A stretch of DNA of 64,000 bases from Trematomus loennbergii (Eukaryota > Chordata > Actinopteri > Perciformes > Nototheniidae). The position numbers and the translations under genes are program-made. The notes under the pieces were generated by a model that saw nothing but the letters and a program-made list of their open reading frames with translations, searched no databases and was not told where the DNA came from. The stretch's first letter is position 1, and every line of letters begins with the position of its first letter. Below, in pieces: positions 11,701-24,152 of this stretch. The DNA is taken from contig JAAOOA010000033.1 of the NCBI GenBank assembly GCA_012861695.1, positions 20,682,934-20,746,933 of the forward strand, read 5' to 3'.

Positions 11701-14445
11701 TATTCTACAGGTGACTCTGAAGATGTCCAACTCTGTCCAAATTAAAGTTTAAATTATCTTAAACCCCAACTTTGTATCGAAGAGAGAGAGCAGGAAAATG
11801 CTCGTTATTGTACTTTGACCAATAATTAATAAACATTTTATCAAAATGGCTATAATTGAATGGTTTGATTCTGCAAACTGTCTTTTTAATTTTATTGAAA
11901 AAATGCTTGTGTGGATTTTGTATAAATGCATTAAACATATGTAGATTTACATTTAGTTTAGGTTATTGAAGGTAGTATTTGAAGTTGTAGCTGCTAGTGA
12001 ACTACTTCTCAGTGTAAAAAAAAGGATTCCAAGGAAAATACGTCAAAGTGTGGCCTCATCGAGTTCACAGTGAGCAGGTTGAGTCAGTGGTTAGATGTTA
12101 GGCGGGCAACAATGTGAATGTAAAGGTTGAGGTGAAAAAGCTAGATAATAATTATGATAATACACCCTTGTTCTCTTATCTTTAGATGTTATGGGTCATT
12201 CTTTGTTTTAGACCTTTTATGCTTTACTCCTTATTGCGTCAAAAACTCCCATCACTTCCCATGCAGAACACAGCACAATGAGGACGGGAGGACAGACTGC
12301 AGTCCCCACACAGATTCCTCAGCTGAGCCCAAATTAAAGCGTTTGATCTGAACTCTGAAGCTGTTTGTTTGGTGTCTGTCAATGGGGCTATTGTATGCAA
12401 ATATTGCGCACAGCAGCATATGACCTCTCCAGTGCAGGGCAGTGGCTAGTGTGAGGGAAATCATTAGCAATGCAAAGTCATGGTGCTATGATACTCTTGT
12501 TCACAGTAACGGATTGACAAAAAAAAAATCTGCTAATGTCAACGTAAATGCTGCTGGATGTGCTTTATTCCAAAATACAGCTGAAGGTAAGTGTGCTCCA
12601 TTTCTAACTCAGATCATACAGCTCAGGACAAGATAGACAGTTTGCATTCAGTGTGTTGGGATGGTTAAATCTGTGTCTTAAAGTGGCTGAGGTGTTTGGA
12701 AAACTCTTTGGATGTTCAGTTAAAGTCACATTAAAAAACTGTTACTTTAGATATTTTAACCAAAGACAAATGTGCCATTGTTATAGTGACAATCATACGA
12801 AATAACATTTACTGCGGTCCCTGACTCACCAAGTTCAGAATCTCTGTATCATGAGTTTAGCACTAGAACATTTCTTATTTAATGCACAACACTTTTGGAT
12901 CACAAACAATTTTCCAAGAATTGAGGGCAATACGGACACCGATACTTTGGGCACTGATGCCCTCTTTGATTGCTACAACATTGCGACTGGTGAAAGCATG
13001 TCACATGACGCATGGTGCCAGAATTCAGTGTTGCACTCTTAAGTGGCCTGCCAACTGCTGAGGGGGGCAGATAGGCTTCCTTCTCCTCTGGATTCACATC
13101 CATGCCACACCAGCAGCTCAACACTGTCCTCTACGCTGCCTCCTATGCCTCTTACACCTCCTGCTGAGCCGGGTAACAACTCTCACTTTTATACTCGTCT
13201 GGATATTCAGACATGTTGGGGACTCAGCACAATTAATAATGATCAGCACAGAGGAGATGAAAAACAATTTGATGGTTTATAGGTTAGAAATTATTTCTGG
13301 ACTTGGAACATTTAGATGAAGAAAAAGATTTAGAAAGAAAAAGTAAGAAAGGTATTATTTTGGAAGCATCCAAAGAACTATATTTAATGTTACGTGAACT
13401 TTTATCTAAAATAGTACTCTTAGGCTGAAGTTTTGTTTTCAGGTTTGCTTCTTAAAAATGTTAGCTTCTTTAATAATCTTTTAATGAAGCATCGATAAGA
13501 CTGTTAAGAAGATTGGAAATTGAACTTGTGACTTTTTAACTGTGATGCTTCAGGGTTATTCTTACTATCTATTTATCTGCCAATTTCTTACACAGATATT
13601 CTGTTAATTGCTTGAACTTTGATAAATATTTTAAAATGGTGATCACAAAATCATGAGGTCCAAGGGGACCTCTTAAAATCACTTGTTTTGACGGACCGAC
13701 GTCAAAAGCCCAAACATATTTAGTTTATCACGCAGAACAAGGAAAAATTGAGAACCTGGAACTATACAACACTTGGTATTTTGCTTGAAAGAAAAAATCT
13801 CCTAATAGTAGCTTGATTTAGCAATTGTTGATTGACATTTAATTTAAAAGTCAACTGTCAATGAACTAATTAATCATTATTTTGTTTTCAGTGCGCATGC
13901 ATTCTATTTTCAGCTTTTTTAAACTTCTCTGAAAAAGGGGGCCAGATTGAAGCAGCTTGGAAAAATATTTCAACTAAATATGTTAAGCTATCTGCGTTTA
14001 AGGAGATGCATAAAGGTTACAATGTATTTTCCTATTCTAATTTCCCCCGGAGTGCACACCCCAGCTTCTATTTCCCTGAATATTTGATAAAAGTGTGGCT
14101 GTGGCAAAAGGAAACATTATTAGTTAAATATCTAATCGCAAGGCCTCATAATTATCAAGGGAAGTGTGGTTCCATTTTTGTAGTTTTATAGAGTAAGACC
14201 CAAAACGAGGGAGATAATACAAATGTTAGTGTGGAAAACGTTTGTTTTTGTTGTAATATATTTGTATTGTTCTCTGTTTATTGGTGTGTGTTATTTTTAT
14301 CCTTTTCTTTGAGGATTTCATTTTTTCTTCTGTTCCTCAATGCCTTAGGCTTTTGTCTTGTGTTTCACTATATTCCTTTCGTCCTGGAAAAGCTTATTCG
14401 TCACAATGCTCTCTCAGCTGTTTGTCCTATGATGTGTTCTCCATC
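8769..14445. other. intergenic between ophn1 and gjb1-like gene
   Basis: No exon, conserved protein or clear transposon was recognised. It must hold the ophn1 5' UTR and promoter just right of 8768 and the upstream non-coding exon and promoter of the connexin, but neither can be placed with confidence. Short ORFs in this stretch have no recognisable domains. Confidence 0.5.
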
Positions 14446-14447
14446 AG
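14446..14447 (+). promoter_or_regulatory. probable splice acceptor of gjb1-like coding exon
   Basis: TTCTCCATCAG precedes the ATG by 14 bases and follows a pyrimidine-rich stretch. Vertebrate connexin genes usually have a non-coding first exon spliced to a single coding exon shortly before the ATG. Confidence 0.5.
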
Positions 14448-14461
14448 ACCCGGAACTAAAG

Positions 14462-15180
14462 ATGAACTGGGCATCGTTTTATGCTGTCATCAGCGGGGTG
14501 AACAGACACTCCACAGGCATCGGTCGCATCTGGCTCTCTGTCCTCTTCATTTTCCGCATCCTGGTCCTGGTGGTGGCGGCGGAGAGCGTGTGGGGCGACG
14601 AGAAGTCGGGCTTCACCTGCAACACCCAGCAGCCGGGCTGCAACAGCGTCTGCTACGACCACTTCTTCCCATCTCCCACATCCGCCTCTGGGCGCTGCAA
14701 CTCATCCTGGTCTCCACCCCTGCCTTGTTGGTGGCCATGCACGTGGCCCACCGCCGCCACGTGGACAAGAGGATCTACAAACTGTCAGGGCGATCCAACC
14801 CCAAAGACCTGGAGATGATAAAGACCCAGAAGATGAAAATCTCAGGGGCTCTCTGGTGGACGTACGTCATCAGCCTGTTTTTCCGCATCGGCTTTGAGGT
14901 CACCTTTATGTATTTGTTTTACATGATCTACCCTGGGTACAAGATGATCCGGCTGGTGAAGTGTGACTCGTACCCCTGTCCCAACACCGTGGACTGCTTC
15001 GTGTCGAGGCCCACCGAGAAAACTGTGTTCACCGTGTTCATGCTGACTGTGTCGGGGGTTTGTATTATACTCAACATCGCAGAGGTGCTGTTCCTGGTGG
15101 GGAAGGCCTACGGGAAGCATTTGCACACTGCTGGAGAATCGACTGTGGGGGCTTGGATCCAACAGAAACTCTGCTCGTAA
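14462..15180 (+). CDS. gjb1: beta connexin, GJB1 (Cx32/Cx27.5) group, one-base frameshift
   Basis: A gap-junction subunit with four membrane segments. It starts [20 protein letters not shown], close to GJB1. EL1 has the C-x6-C-x3-C set at residues 53, 60 and 64, and EL2 has the C-x4-C-x5-C set at 168, 173 and 179 ([12 protein letters not shown]). [14 protein letters not shown] leads into TM4. The frame breaks once: after ...CYDHFF the run at 14668-14670 has three C where PISHIRLW needs four, so the second part (14671-15180) is read in the next frame. With that base the protein would be 239 residues, a short-tailed beta connexin. No other stop or change is seen, so a homopolymer sequencing or assembly error is at least as likely as a real null allele. 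Family role: electrical and metabolic coupling between cells. Confidence 0.88.
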
Positions 15181-15209
15181 CACAGATCTCATACCCGTCT
15201 AAAGGGATT

Positions 15210-15394
15210 ACACTGAAAAAACTGAAACGTTGACTTTAGTTAAATGTTTTATGTCAACAGATTACACATAACTGTATTAAGTTAGTTGAAAGCAATACTA
15301 TCAAATTAAACTTGTTTTTATTGCTTTCAACTAACCTAAAACAGTTACAATACAATACATTTAATTAAAGTCAATGTTTCAGTGTTTTCAGTGT
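15210..15394. mobile_element. hairpin MITE, CACTGAAAAAACTGAAA ends (copy 1)
   Basis: The left half CACTGAAAAAACTGAAACG is mirrored by TTTCAGTGTTTTCAGTG at the right end. The arms continue inward (ACATAACTGTATTAAGTTAG against its inverted partner), so the whole unit could fold on itself. It is flanked by TA on both sides, which fits a Tc1/mariner-type MITE. It lies directly after the connexin stop codon, probably in the 3' UTR. Confidence 0.6.
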
Positions 15395-15694
15395 AGATCC
15401 AAGTGACAGCCATTAATTCAACTTGAGTAAGGTGTATATAATGAACTGTACATCGCTGTTTCACATGCAAGTGATTTATCCAACGGTTTGGTATCTCAGA
15501 GACAAGGCATTCAACGACAAAGCGGGGAAGAAGCGGGGAAGAATATTCTCAAATGTCCTCACCAGATTTAAGAATATATTTCAAATAATTCCCAAAGGAA
15601 CTAGTTAGTATTCTGTCAACATTTTCTGCCATGAACCCAAAGACTGCACACCACAGCACGTTACTGTAATGATGTAACAATGGCTTGAGGTCAA

Positions 15695-15900
15695 ACTGAA
15701 AAAACTGAAACGTTGAGTTGAATTAAATGTATTATGTCAACAAATTGTACATAATTGTATCAGGTTAGGTTAAAGAAATAATATTAAGTTGAACCTAATA
15801 TGTTTTATTTAAACTTAATATCATTGCATTCAACTAACATAATACAGTTATGTGTAATTTCTTGACATAATACATTTAATTAAAGCCAATATTTCATATT
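15695..15900. mobile_element. hairpin MITE, related copy 2
   Basis: It repeats CTGAAAAAACTGAAACGTTG at the left and a related inverted half with TTGACATAATACATTTAATT at the right. It is the same family as 15210-15394 with diverged ends. Confidence 0.55.
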
Positions 15901-16429
15901 TCTTTGTCCAAATAAAGATAAATCTACTCACATTATATATAGACAGCATTAGAGGATTTCTTTTGCAAGGTACTTTAATGCATACATTGGTGGACTTTCA
16001 TTTTGATGAGGATTTTTGGTCTTGAAATTATTAAATTGTGATACATGCTATTTGAAATTATAACATTGTGTCTAAAAGTGTGCCGGATAAATATCTTGAT
16101 CATTTAAATGTACAATAATCAGCATATATGATCACATTTGTCATGCTTTTGTCTAAATCACCGTGGATATAATATAATGGACTGTAGGATTGATGGATTT
16201 TCTTCAGCTGGCATGAACTAGATTTAGTACTAATCCATGAAAAACACGTGCAATGATTCAGTGTGTGTTTGATACCGATGCTTAACTTTGGTGGTTAAAT
16301 TGCTTAGATACAAAAAAAGCAATAACCTACAATATAAAAAAAAACTTGAATTGCAAAGTATTTTTCTCTGAAATGTAATACTTATTGCTAAACCTGTTTA
16401 AATGTTTATTTATTGTCAATGCATTGCAA

Positions 16430-16435
16430 AATAAA
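16430..16435 (+). terminator. candidate poly(A) signal AATAAA after gjb1-like gene
   Basis: AATAAA in GCAAAATAAAGTCAACC. Another AATAAA is at 15911-15916. Either could serve the connexin transcript; the sequence does not decide between them. Confidence 0.4.
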
Positions 16436-17639
16436 GTCAACCAAAGTTTGTTTGACTGTCACTAAATCCTAAATGTAAGAAAAAATAGATTGAACATGCT
16501 GAAATGACTCTTGTGTATAGCATCTTAAATTGAACCCGTTTTACTCCAGTGTCGCAGCATACGGCAGATTGAAATTGTTGGTAGCGCATTTTTATTACCT
16601 ATTACCAAAGTGAATGTAATACTTGAATACCAGACAGCAGCAGGAATAAATAATACACAGAGATGATCACATGAGTCACAGTGGTGCCCATTTCTGTGAA
16701 CCTCAGCTGTCATCAGTGGAACTGGGACAAAAACAACCAAATGAAACATTTGATGAAACTCTGAGATCCCTGGAGCCGTGCTGCCACCTGTGAGGAATCG
16801 TCTACGGCTGATTAAGTTCTCCTTAAAAGCTCTTACAGGCCAGAGTGCAGAGTGTGGTGTTATCAATAGCCAGGCCACGTACGGGGTCAGTGTGTGGGTG
16901 ACAATGGTCGACCCCCTGGACAGCTGGACCCACCGTGACCTCACATGAGGGCACTTCTCTTTTTATGGAACACATCGACACCAGTCCACACACACCATGT
17001 ATGGAGTTCCGATTGGCAGCAAAAACGAATTCCTCCAAACTGTTACACGTTATATGAGGGGCATCTCAATCCCACGTGTTGTTAAAAGGATTGGAAAAGT
17101 TATTTTAGAGAAGGTCATCAGAAGGAGGCTGATTTAGTTGATGATCTTCTTAATTAATGTTGCAAATTAGTCAGTTATTGGTTTAAATAAGTTGCCAACA
17201 ATACTGCTGATCTTCTGTGATGAGAACAGATCAGGCTTTATAGGCTAAGGTTGTTACTGATCAACTTCAGCCCTATTATGTGTCAATGTTGGATATAAAG
17301 TATGTATGAAATGTACTTGATATCGTAAAAATCTAAACTTAAAGTAAATGCCTGCATTAAAAATGTGTTCATACTAACATCAGAATGTTGTTATGATGTA
17401 CAGTATGATAAAATATATTGTGGTGTTTTTGTTACTTACAGAATTTTAAGGTGAAGCAAATATGATCTAAATTATATACATTTTGCCAGTGTAATCTGTA
17501 ATAATGGAGTACTTTTCATAGCTGTAACTTTAATATTTCAGTAACACTTTCTACAATGCTATTTGAACATAATAATCTGCAAATAGCACTGTAAACTTTA
17601 CTTTAAATTATATTTGATTATAAATATGTTGGTACTTTA
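16436..17639. other. intergenic, nothing recognised
   Basis: AT-rich sequence without a recognisable exon. Two overlapping minus-strand ORFs around 16.5-17.0 kb have no family features. Confidence 0.5.
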
Positions 17640-17974
17640 CATTAAGACTACCCTTATAAAGGATTCATAAAGGGTTTATAATTAGGTTATTAATTAGGTT
17701 GTAAACACTTTATCAATCATTAAGAACCATTTATAAACCAGTTCTAAAATAGTTTTTCATACATCAACACAGGCTCACTATTTGGCAAGATGACTAAGCC
17801 TTATATTGGCTACTTAGCTACTTCGTCTTCTTCATCAGCCAGCATCCTTGGTATTTGTTGTTCACTGAGTTCATTCTCCCCCCATCCATCTTGATGTTTC
17901 TTGGCATCTCTTTATGACCATTTATTTATGAGTTACTAATATTTATAACTGCCAAAAGGGAGCCTTGTAAAGTG
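17640..17974. repeat. interspersed repeat with ACTTTACATTAAGACTACCC end
   Basis: Shares TTTATAAACC, GACTACCCTTATAAAGG, a conserved GATGTTTCTTGGCATCTCTT-like stretch and GGGAGCCTTGTAAAGTG with 32140-32730, where the sequence is in the opposite orientation. It ends exactly where the Kolobok-like element begins at 17979. Confidence 0.6.
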
Positions 17975-17978
17975 TTAA

Positions 17979-19240
17979 AGGCCCCATGTCATGCTTTTCA
18001 GGTTATTACCCGTCCCCTTGTGTGTTATGAAGGTTTTTATGCATGTAAACGGTATGCAGAGTCAAAAACCCTCAAAGTACACCCTGTAGGGAGTAAAACT
18101 CTAACAACGCCCCCAAAACGCCTCGTTGGAGATTTCTCATTTTCTTCCTGGGACTGTGACGTGTGAATACCCAGAGGCCACACCCTCTGCCAGCCTTTCA
18201 CAAAACAAAGCTTCCCAAACCTTTCAGCGATTCATGCCGGATATGTACAGCGTAGGGCACTGAAGAATGATGCTGTTCCTACTTTGTTTGGACCAGCGGG
18301 AGATTCGGGTACACAACCTGTAAGTATTCATTGTTGTTTGTGTATTTATGATGTTTAAAACAAACAAGGTATCTACCACGACTGTTTAAATGGGTAAACG
18401 TTTTTCGGGCTACTAGGTTGTGGTAGGAGATACACACTCCTACCACAACTACTACTAACGAATCTAAAACAACTAAGTTTCTCTAATATTTTGTGATTTG
18501 CATTTGATTTCGTCCAGCAAGATCAGGAAACTCCTGGCGTATCTGGCGGAAAACACATGACGGGATGACCACTCTGATGCCTCGTCCTAAAAAGCCCCGG
18601 CACCAGCTTACAAAGCTGCGATAGGCAAGATGCCGAAAACGCCTATAAGGGGAGGAATGGATGATATAGTGTATATGTATATTTACACATGTTCATTTTG
18701 TACATTTCTAAAAAAAAGTTTGATGGAAATACTTAGTAGCCTATCCTTTCTTCCCTGAATTATTTGCTCCTATAACATATCATTCATATATAGCAAACCA
18801 TGATTTGATTTCTCATCAAACAGTAGTAGTTTATTACATGTAAAAATAACTTACTCTTCTATAACAACAGTTGTAGGTACAGTTCGGTTAGTTAGCGTAT
18901 AAAATATACGGCTGTACCGAGGCCATTATAAGACTGTTGTTCCGCTGAGAGCGAGCCGAAAAAAGCAGTTAGACATGGGCGGAGCCTCTCTGGTGGTTGA
19001 CTAATCAGAACAGAGTGGCCGAGCTGACCAATCGGAGCACACTAGGCTCACAGGGAGGGGGGGGCAAGAGCTCCAACGAGCCGTTTAGGACAGAGAGTGA
19101 ATACTGCTGAATACACATACTTTACAGAGATGCTGTATGCGAAACCAATGTGAGTTTGGAAAATTGCACAGTATAAATCTATTTTAGTATACCTCAAAAA
19201 TGGAATTATGATCAGTGGAAATGGCCATGACATGGGACCT
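17979..19240. mobile_element. Kolobok-type DNA transposon, internally deleted copy
   Basis: Ends AGGCCCCATGTCATG and the complement of AGGTCCCATGTCATG, flanked by TTAA (17975-17978, 19241-19244). The interior matches the element at 54344-59960 in the opposite orientation at both ends. Around 18200-18320 it keeps the C-terminal part of the THAP exon (DAVPTLFGPAG) but has lost the zinc-binding half, apparently by a deletion near 18195. No transposase is visible, so this copy is non-autonomous. Confidence 0.75.
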
Positions 19241-20063
19241 TTAAGTTATATTAAGCCTTAAAGTTATGCATAAATTAGGGCGTGGTCACATTGAGTGACA
19301 GGTCATTCCAGTGACTGCTGTTGTTAGCTTCCTGTCAATCTGCTAGCAGCTCCGTGATACTACAGGGACTCTGCCTGCTCAGCTCATCCGGGGAACATAA
19401 CTTGAACTCTGCCGTGTTTGTTGGGCAGGTGCCTTGCGGACTATTCTTCATGCTTATGGGGTTGGTAAAATAAGGTCATCCTTGTAAGTTAGAGATATTT
19501 TATCAGGTAGGTAACTGTATGCATCGCTAAGGTTAATAAATGTCATATTTCAAGATGATTACTTAGATATTACAATATGGTTGGTTGAGCTGGAGTTCAT
19601 TATTGAGCTTACACATTAACGTCACAGTCATATCTGAAGAACGAACCCAAACATTGTTCTTTTTATTAATTGTATTACCAAATTGGTATCAAATAAATAG
19701 TAAGCATTGGTAATACCAATGCTGATAAAGTAAACTATTTGATTTGAGTATTTGTGTCTGGGAGAAGGTACTGTACCCAGTTCCTATGTTCGGCAGTTAT
19801 AGACTGGGCTTTCTTGTACAAGAGAATACAAAAAGAAAATCAATATGGACCTTTACTGTATAATTATCCTTAAATGATGTTATACAATCCACCTAATAAA
19901 CAAGTATGGCATTTTGAAACATGATGTGCAACAATTTTTACTGTAATTTGTGTGCATTTTGATGTTAACTAAGATGTTATTAATTTTATTTTTGTGTGGA
20001 CGCTTTGGACATACCTGGAGAAGGAAGAAATGGGTCTTCGGAATGATGGGAGTTAAAGACAAA
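19241..20063. other. repeat-like intergenic sequence
   Basis: Begins with a GCATAAATTAGGGCGTGGTC stretch of MITE appearance. Otherwise it is AT-rich with no exon recognised. It ends at the GGCAA tail of the LINE that follows. Confidence 0.4.
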
Positions 20064-20308
20064 AGGCAAGGCAAGGCAAGGCAAGGCAGGGAAAGTTTAT
20101 TTATAGCACCTTTCAACACAAGGCAATTCAAAGTGCTTTACAAAAATGAAAGACATTAAGAGCATTAAGAAACATAATAAAATGATATCTAAAAACACTC
20201 ATTTAAAAGCAATGATATAAAATGAAATTTAAAAACACTCATTTAAAAGCAAAGATAAAAAGATAATAAAAGTTACAGTGCAGTTTAAGATATGAATATA
20301 TCATTTAA

Positions 20309-21466
20309 CCTGAGTTTAGACCTGTTTTTCAGGTCTCAGGCTCGAAAATGACATTCCCAGAACAAATGACCATATCTTCCCTTCTAAAAGGGTTAAATTA
20401 ATAATCTTTTTTCTCAAAGTAATGATAAACCTGTGAGTTGGATGTAGAAAAGTCAGAATCAATATAGATGTTTTTATTTGTAAGAAAATTTAGATTTTAC
20501 ATAGTAAAAAACTGTAAATTATAGTGTCCGTCCAGAAATTCTTTGTTACTTATAGTGAAAACTACCCTTGGATGATGGTAAGGTAGACTAAAAGCTTTAG
20601 GAATCCAAAGTACAACATATAATAAGTACCCTGTATCAAGATTGATGCAAAACAACTGACATTTGACCTTTTTAGAGAGGTTTAGCAAAAAGAACTCCAC
20701 CTCTGAGGTGATTTGGGTGGAAATGGGGTTTTTACCGTTTCTCTGGAACCCATTGGTCGATTTTGATGGTTGACATCTCTTTCTGACCGTTAGAGCCAAT
20801 AGAATCGAAGGGGAATCTCCCCTCTCACACACATGGTACAAAAAAAGGTGAGGGCTTCGCGCATGCAGTTTTGCATCAGAGCGAACCTATACTCTAGCTC
20901 TGACATCTGGAAACGAAAAAGCAGGTTTATTGCTCATGGATTATCAGAAATCATTTCAAAGGGACACAGACACATTGGATTAACCTATGGATTAACTTCA
21001 ACAGCGTTTTTATCGTTTTAAAGCCATTGAAGACCACTTTTGACCAGACTACGAAACAGGTAAGCCATGTTAGCGTTTTTAGTTATCTAGCGCCACATGT
21101 TTTGATGTCTGTTTTTGTTTATAAAGTCGCGAGTTCGTATCATTGAGTAATAATGTATGTACCCATCGATTCTGTGTCACCTCACGATGTGTTGGATGTG
21201 CAGAAAAGATAAATAATAAGGTTTTGTGAGTGAATTTCGGTGCAGTAATCTGTTAGCATTTTCCGCTCGTTGCTAATTCAGAGGCTCAGCGTTAGCATTG
21301 TTGTTTTGTTTTGTTTTTTAAATAAAAAGGATCAGTTAGATGAGTTTCTTCCCGTTACATGGATATAAAACATTCATAGTTTATTAAATGAACATGCCCT
21401 CAGACACTGTTTCCTGCAAGATGTTGCGGGAGTGCCCCGGTACCGGGGTCTCTCGTGCTTAACAGG
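20309..21466. mobile_element. piggyBac-like TTAA element, CCTGTTAAGC family (copy A)
   Basis: Flanked by TTAA (20305-20308, 21467-21470) inside the L2-type LINE. The right end reads GTGCTTAACAGG, the complement of the family start CCTGTTAAGCAC. The left end is CCTGAGTTTAGACCTG. Matching copies are 53287-60048 (inverted, interrupted) and, shorter, 43486-44022. The short ORFs inside have no recognisable protein. This copy shows the uninterrupted TTAA site at 20392-20395 into which the Kolobok element of copy B is inserted. Confidence 0.75.
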
Positions 21467-21779
21467 TTAAAAGCAGTGGCAAAACGACAAGTCTTAAGCC
21501 TGGATTTAAAAGTAATAAGAGTTGCAGCGGACCTGCAGGTTTCTGGAGTTTGTTCCAGATATTTGGAGCATAATAACTGAACACTGCTTCTCCATGTTTA
21601 GTTCTGAGTCCCTGAAGAACTGAGAGTTCTGGATGGTTCATAATTTAGCAGGAATGTATTTTGGACCTAAACCATTCAATGCTTTATAAACCAGCAGCAG
21701 TATTTTGAAATCAATTATTTGACACACAGGAAGCCAGTGTAAAGACTTCAGAACAGGAGTGATGTGATCTGCTTTCTTA

Positions 21780-22127
21780 CGGTACGTCCACACAGCAGCA
21801 TTAAAAAAATCTTCCAACGCTTCTGCCCATTCACTTTGAATGGGGTGACGTCACTTTGCCTCACTTTTCGCCGAACTGCATTGTGGGAAGCAGAGCGGAG
21901 CTTTCCAGGCATCTCAGGCTTCAAAAGTTGAGCAATGTTCAACTTTTGAAGCTTCTGAAGCTTTCGGTGGAAGCGTCAGCCAATCAAATCATATGCCAGT
22001 ACAAGCTCTAGCCAATCAAACCGCTGCTTGTGTCTCAGGGGCGGGAGATTCATGTGATTTGTTGTTGGTCGAGCTTCAGAGACGCCCGCCGGCAAGCTTT
22101 TTCCAAAGCCGCTGTGTGGACGGGCTG
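21780..22127. mobile_element. PIF/Harbinger-like MITE in the LINE
   Basis: Ends CGGTACGTCCACACAGC and the complement of CAGCCCGTCCACACAGC. Flanked by TTA at 21777-21779 and 22128-22130. LINE sequence resumes on both sides. 348 bp, non-coding. Confidence 0.65.
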
Positions 22128-22270
22128 TTAGTAAGGACTCGAGCAGCAGCGTTCTGAATTAGCTGCAGCTTTCTAATAGATTTTTTAGTGAGACCTGTAA
22201 AGACACCATTAGTAGTCGAGTCTACTGAAGATAAAAGCATGGACAAGTTTTTCCAAATCCTGCTGTGACA

Positions 22271-23335
22271 TTAGTCTTTAATCCTAGATATGTTCTTTAG
22301 GTGATAGTAGGCTGATTTAGTAACTGTTTTAATGTGACTGTTGAAACTCAGGTCAGAGTCCATGACTACACCTAGATTTCTGGCTTTATCTGTTGTTTTG
22401 AACATTGCAGACTGAAGCTCAGCGCTAACTTTTATACGTTCTGCCTTGGCTCCAAAAACCATTACCTCAGTTTTATCTTTGTTTAATTGGAGAAAGTTCT
22501 GACACATCCAGTCATTGATTTGTTCAATGCACTTACTCAGTGTTTGAATTGGAGCATAATCTCCTGGTGAAATTGTTACGTAAATTTGTGTGTCATCCGC
22601 ATAGCTATGGTAACTTATTTTGTTGTTTTTCATTATCTGAGCCAGTGGTAGCATGTAGATGTTAAAGAGAAGAGGCCCCAAGATGGAGCCTTGAGGTACC
22701 CCACATGTCATATTTGTCAACTCAGATGTGTATTTACCTATAGAAACAAAGTTTTTTCTGTCCTTTAAGTAGGACTCAAACCAATTTAGAACTGTTGCCG
22801 AAAGTCCCACCCAGTTTTCTAGTCGGTCTAGTAATATGTTGTGGTCAACAGTGTCAAACGCAGCACTGAGATCTAATAATACTAACACTGAAGTTCTGCC
22901 ACTGTCTGTGTTTAAGTGGATGTCATTGAAGACCTTTACAAGAGCAGTCTCAGTGCTGTGGTTTGGACGAAATCCTGACTGGAACACATCCAAACAGTTA
23001 TTTAAATGCAAGAAGTTACTCAACTGTTGAAATACAACTTTTTCAATGATTTTACCTAGAAATGGCAGGTTTGATATTGGCCTGTAATTGTTCATTACTG
23101 AAGCATCTAGATTATTCTTTTTTAAGAGCGGTTTAATGACTGCAGTTTTCAGGGCCTCTGGAAAAATACCTGAGTGAAGAGATGTGTTTACTATATGAAG
23201 TAGATCTGAGGCCATGCAAGGAAAAACATCTTTGAAAAATCCTGTTGGAATAATATCAAGGCAGCAGGAGGAGGATTTCAGAAGTTGAATAATGTCCTCT
23301 AAGTTTTTACCATTAATCTGATGGAATTGTGTCAT
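22271..23335 (-). pseudogene. L2-type LINE reverse transcriptase segment
   Basis: 354 codons of LINE ORF2. RT motifs in order: PLLKKNN, NYRPISNLPFLGKIIEKVVF, FQSGFRPNHSTETAL, LVLLDLSAAFDTVDH, GVPQGSILGPLLFNIY, YHSYADDTQIYV (catalytic YADD) and LQLNKDKTEVMVFG. The segment is open, but the rest of ORF2 upstream is broken into pieces (23494-24054 and 24153-24347), so no complete protein can be made. Confidence 0.9.
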
Positions 23336-23493
23336 GGTGAATTTTTAGGTGGACATAGGGACAAACATTTGCTGTACCTGATGCAGAGGCACTGACTGCT
23401 TGTCTAATTTTCTGAATTTTGTCAGTGAAGAAGGAGGCAAAATCATTGCACGCCCTGGTGGATAGAAATTCAGAGGCTACTGACACTGGGGGG

Positions 23494-24054
23494 TTAGTTA
23501 GTCTGTCGACGGTAGCAAACAAGTGCGTTGTTTTTGGTAATGATGTCAGAGAAGAAAGACTGTCGTGCGTTTTTCAATTCCAAATTATAAAGGCCAAGTC
23601 TCTCTTTATAGATTTCAAAGTGAACCTGGAGATTTGTTTTTCGCCACCTACGTTCAGCTTTTCGACACTCTCTTTTTTCTGTTCTCACGGTCATGGCCTT
23701 TCTCCATGGAGATATTTTCTTGCCAATCACTTCCTTTACCTTAGTTGGAGCAATGGTATCTATAACATTTTTAATTTTTGAATTAAAATGATCTACTAGC
23801 TCATTTACTGAGATGTTAGCAGGGGCAAGTGTGGATGAAAAATTATGAGTAAACATTTCCCTAGTATTTTCAGTTAAATATCGCTTTGTGGTTACCTCTT
23901 TCTGAACATTTTTGTGAACAGAAATAGAGCTCTCAAAGAAAACACAGGAATGATCAGAGAGTGCAACATCAGTCACCACAACCTTTGAGATATTCAGACC
24001 CTTTGAGATAATTAAGTCCAGAGTGTGCCCCTTATTGTGCGTGGGCTCCGCCAC
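23494..24054 (-). pseudogene. LINE ORF2 linker between endonuclease and RT
   Basis: 186 codons starting after the endonuclease. It has HTLDLIISKGL, DHSCVFF (the SDH-type endonuclease end motif) and the basic linker SPWRKAMTVRTEKRECRKAE typical of L2/CR1 LINEs. It runs into the RT piece through a frame change near 23.4 kb. Confidence 0.8.
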
Positions 24055-24152
24055 ATGCTGAGTCAGTCCATAGTTATCAAGAACACAAAACAGTTCTTTA
24101 GCCCCTCTGTCCTGGGGGTTGTCAACATGGATGTTAAAATCACCAACAATGA

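Noticed and set aside
14231..14818. 195-codon plus-strand frame starting upstream of the connexin
   Set aside because: Only the part from 14462 to 14670 is connexin. The upstream residues have no similarity and lie before a likely splice acceptor, and the residues after 14671 are out of frame.
16525..17038. Two overlapping minus-strand frames of 139 and 71 codons
   Set aside because: No domain, no splice context, low-complexity neighbourhood.
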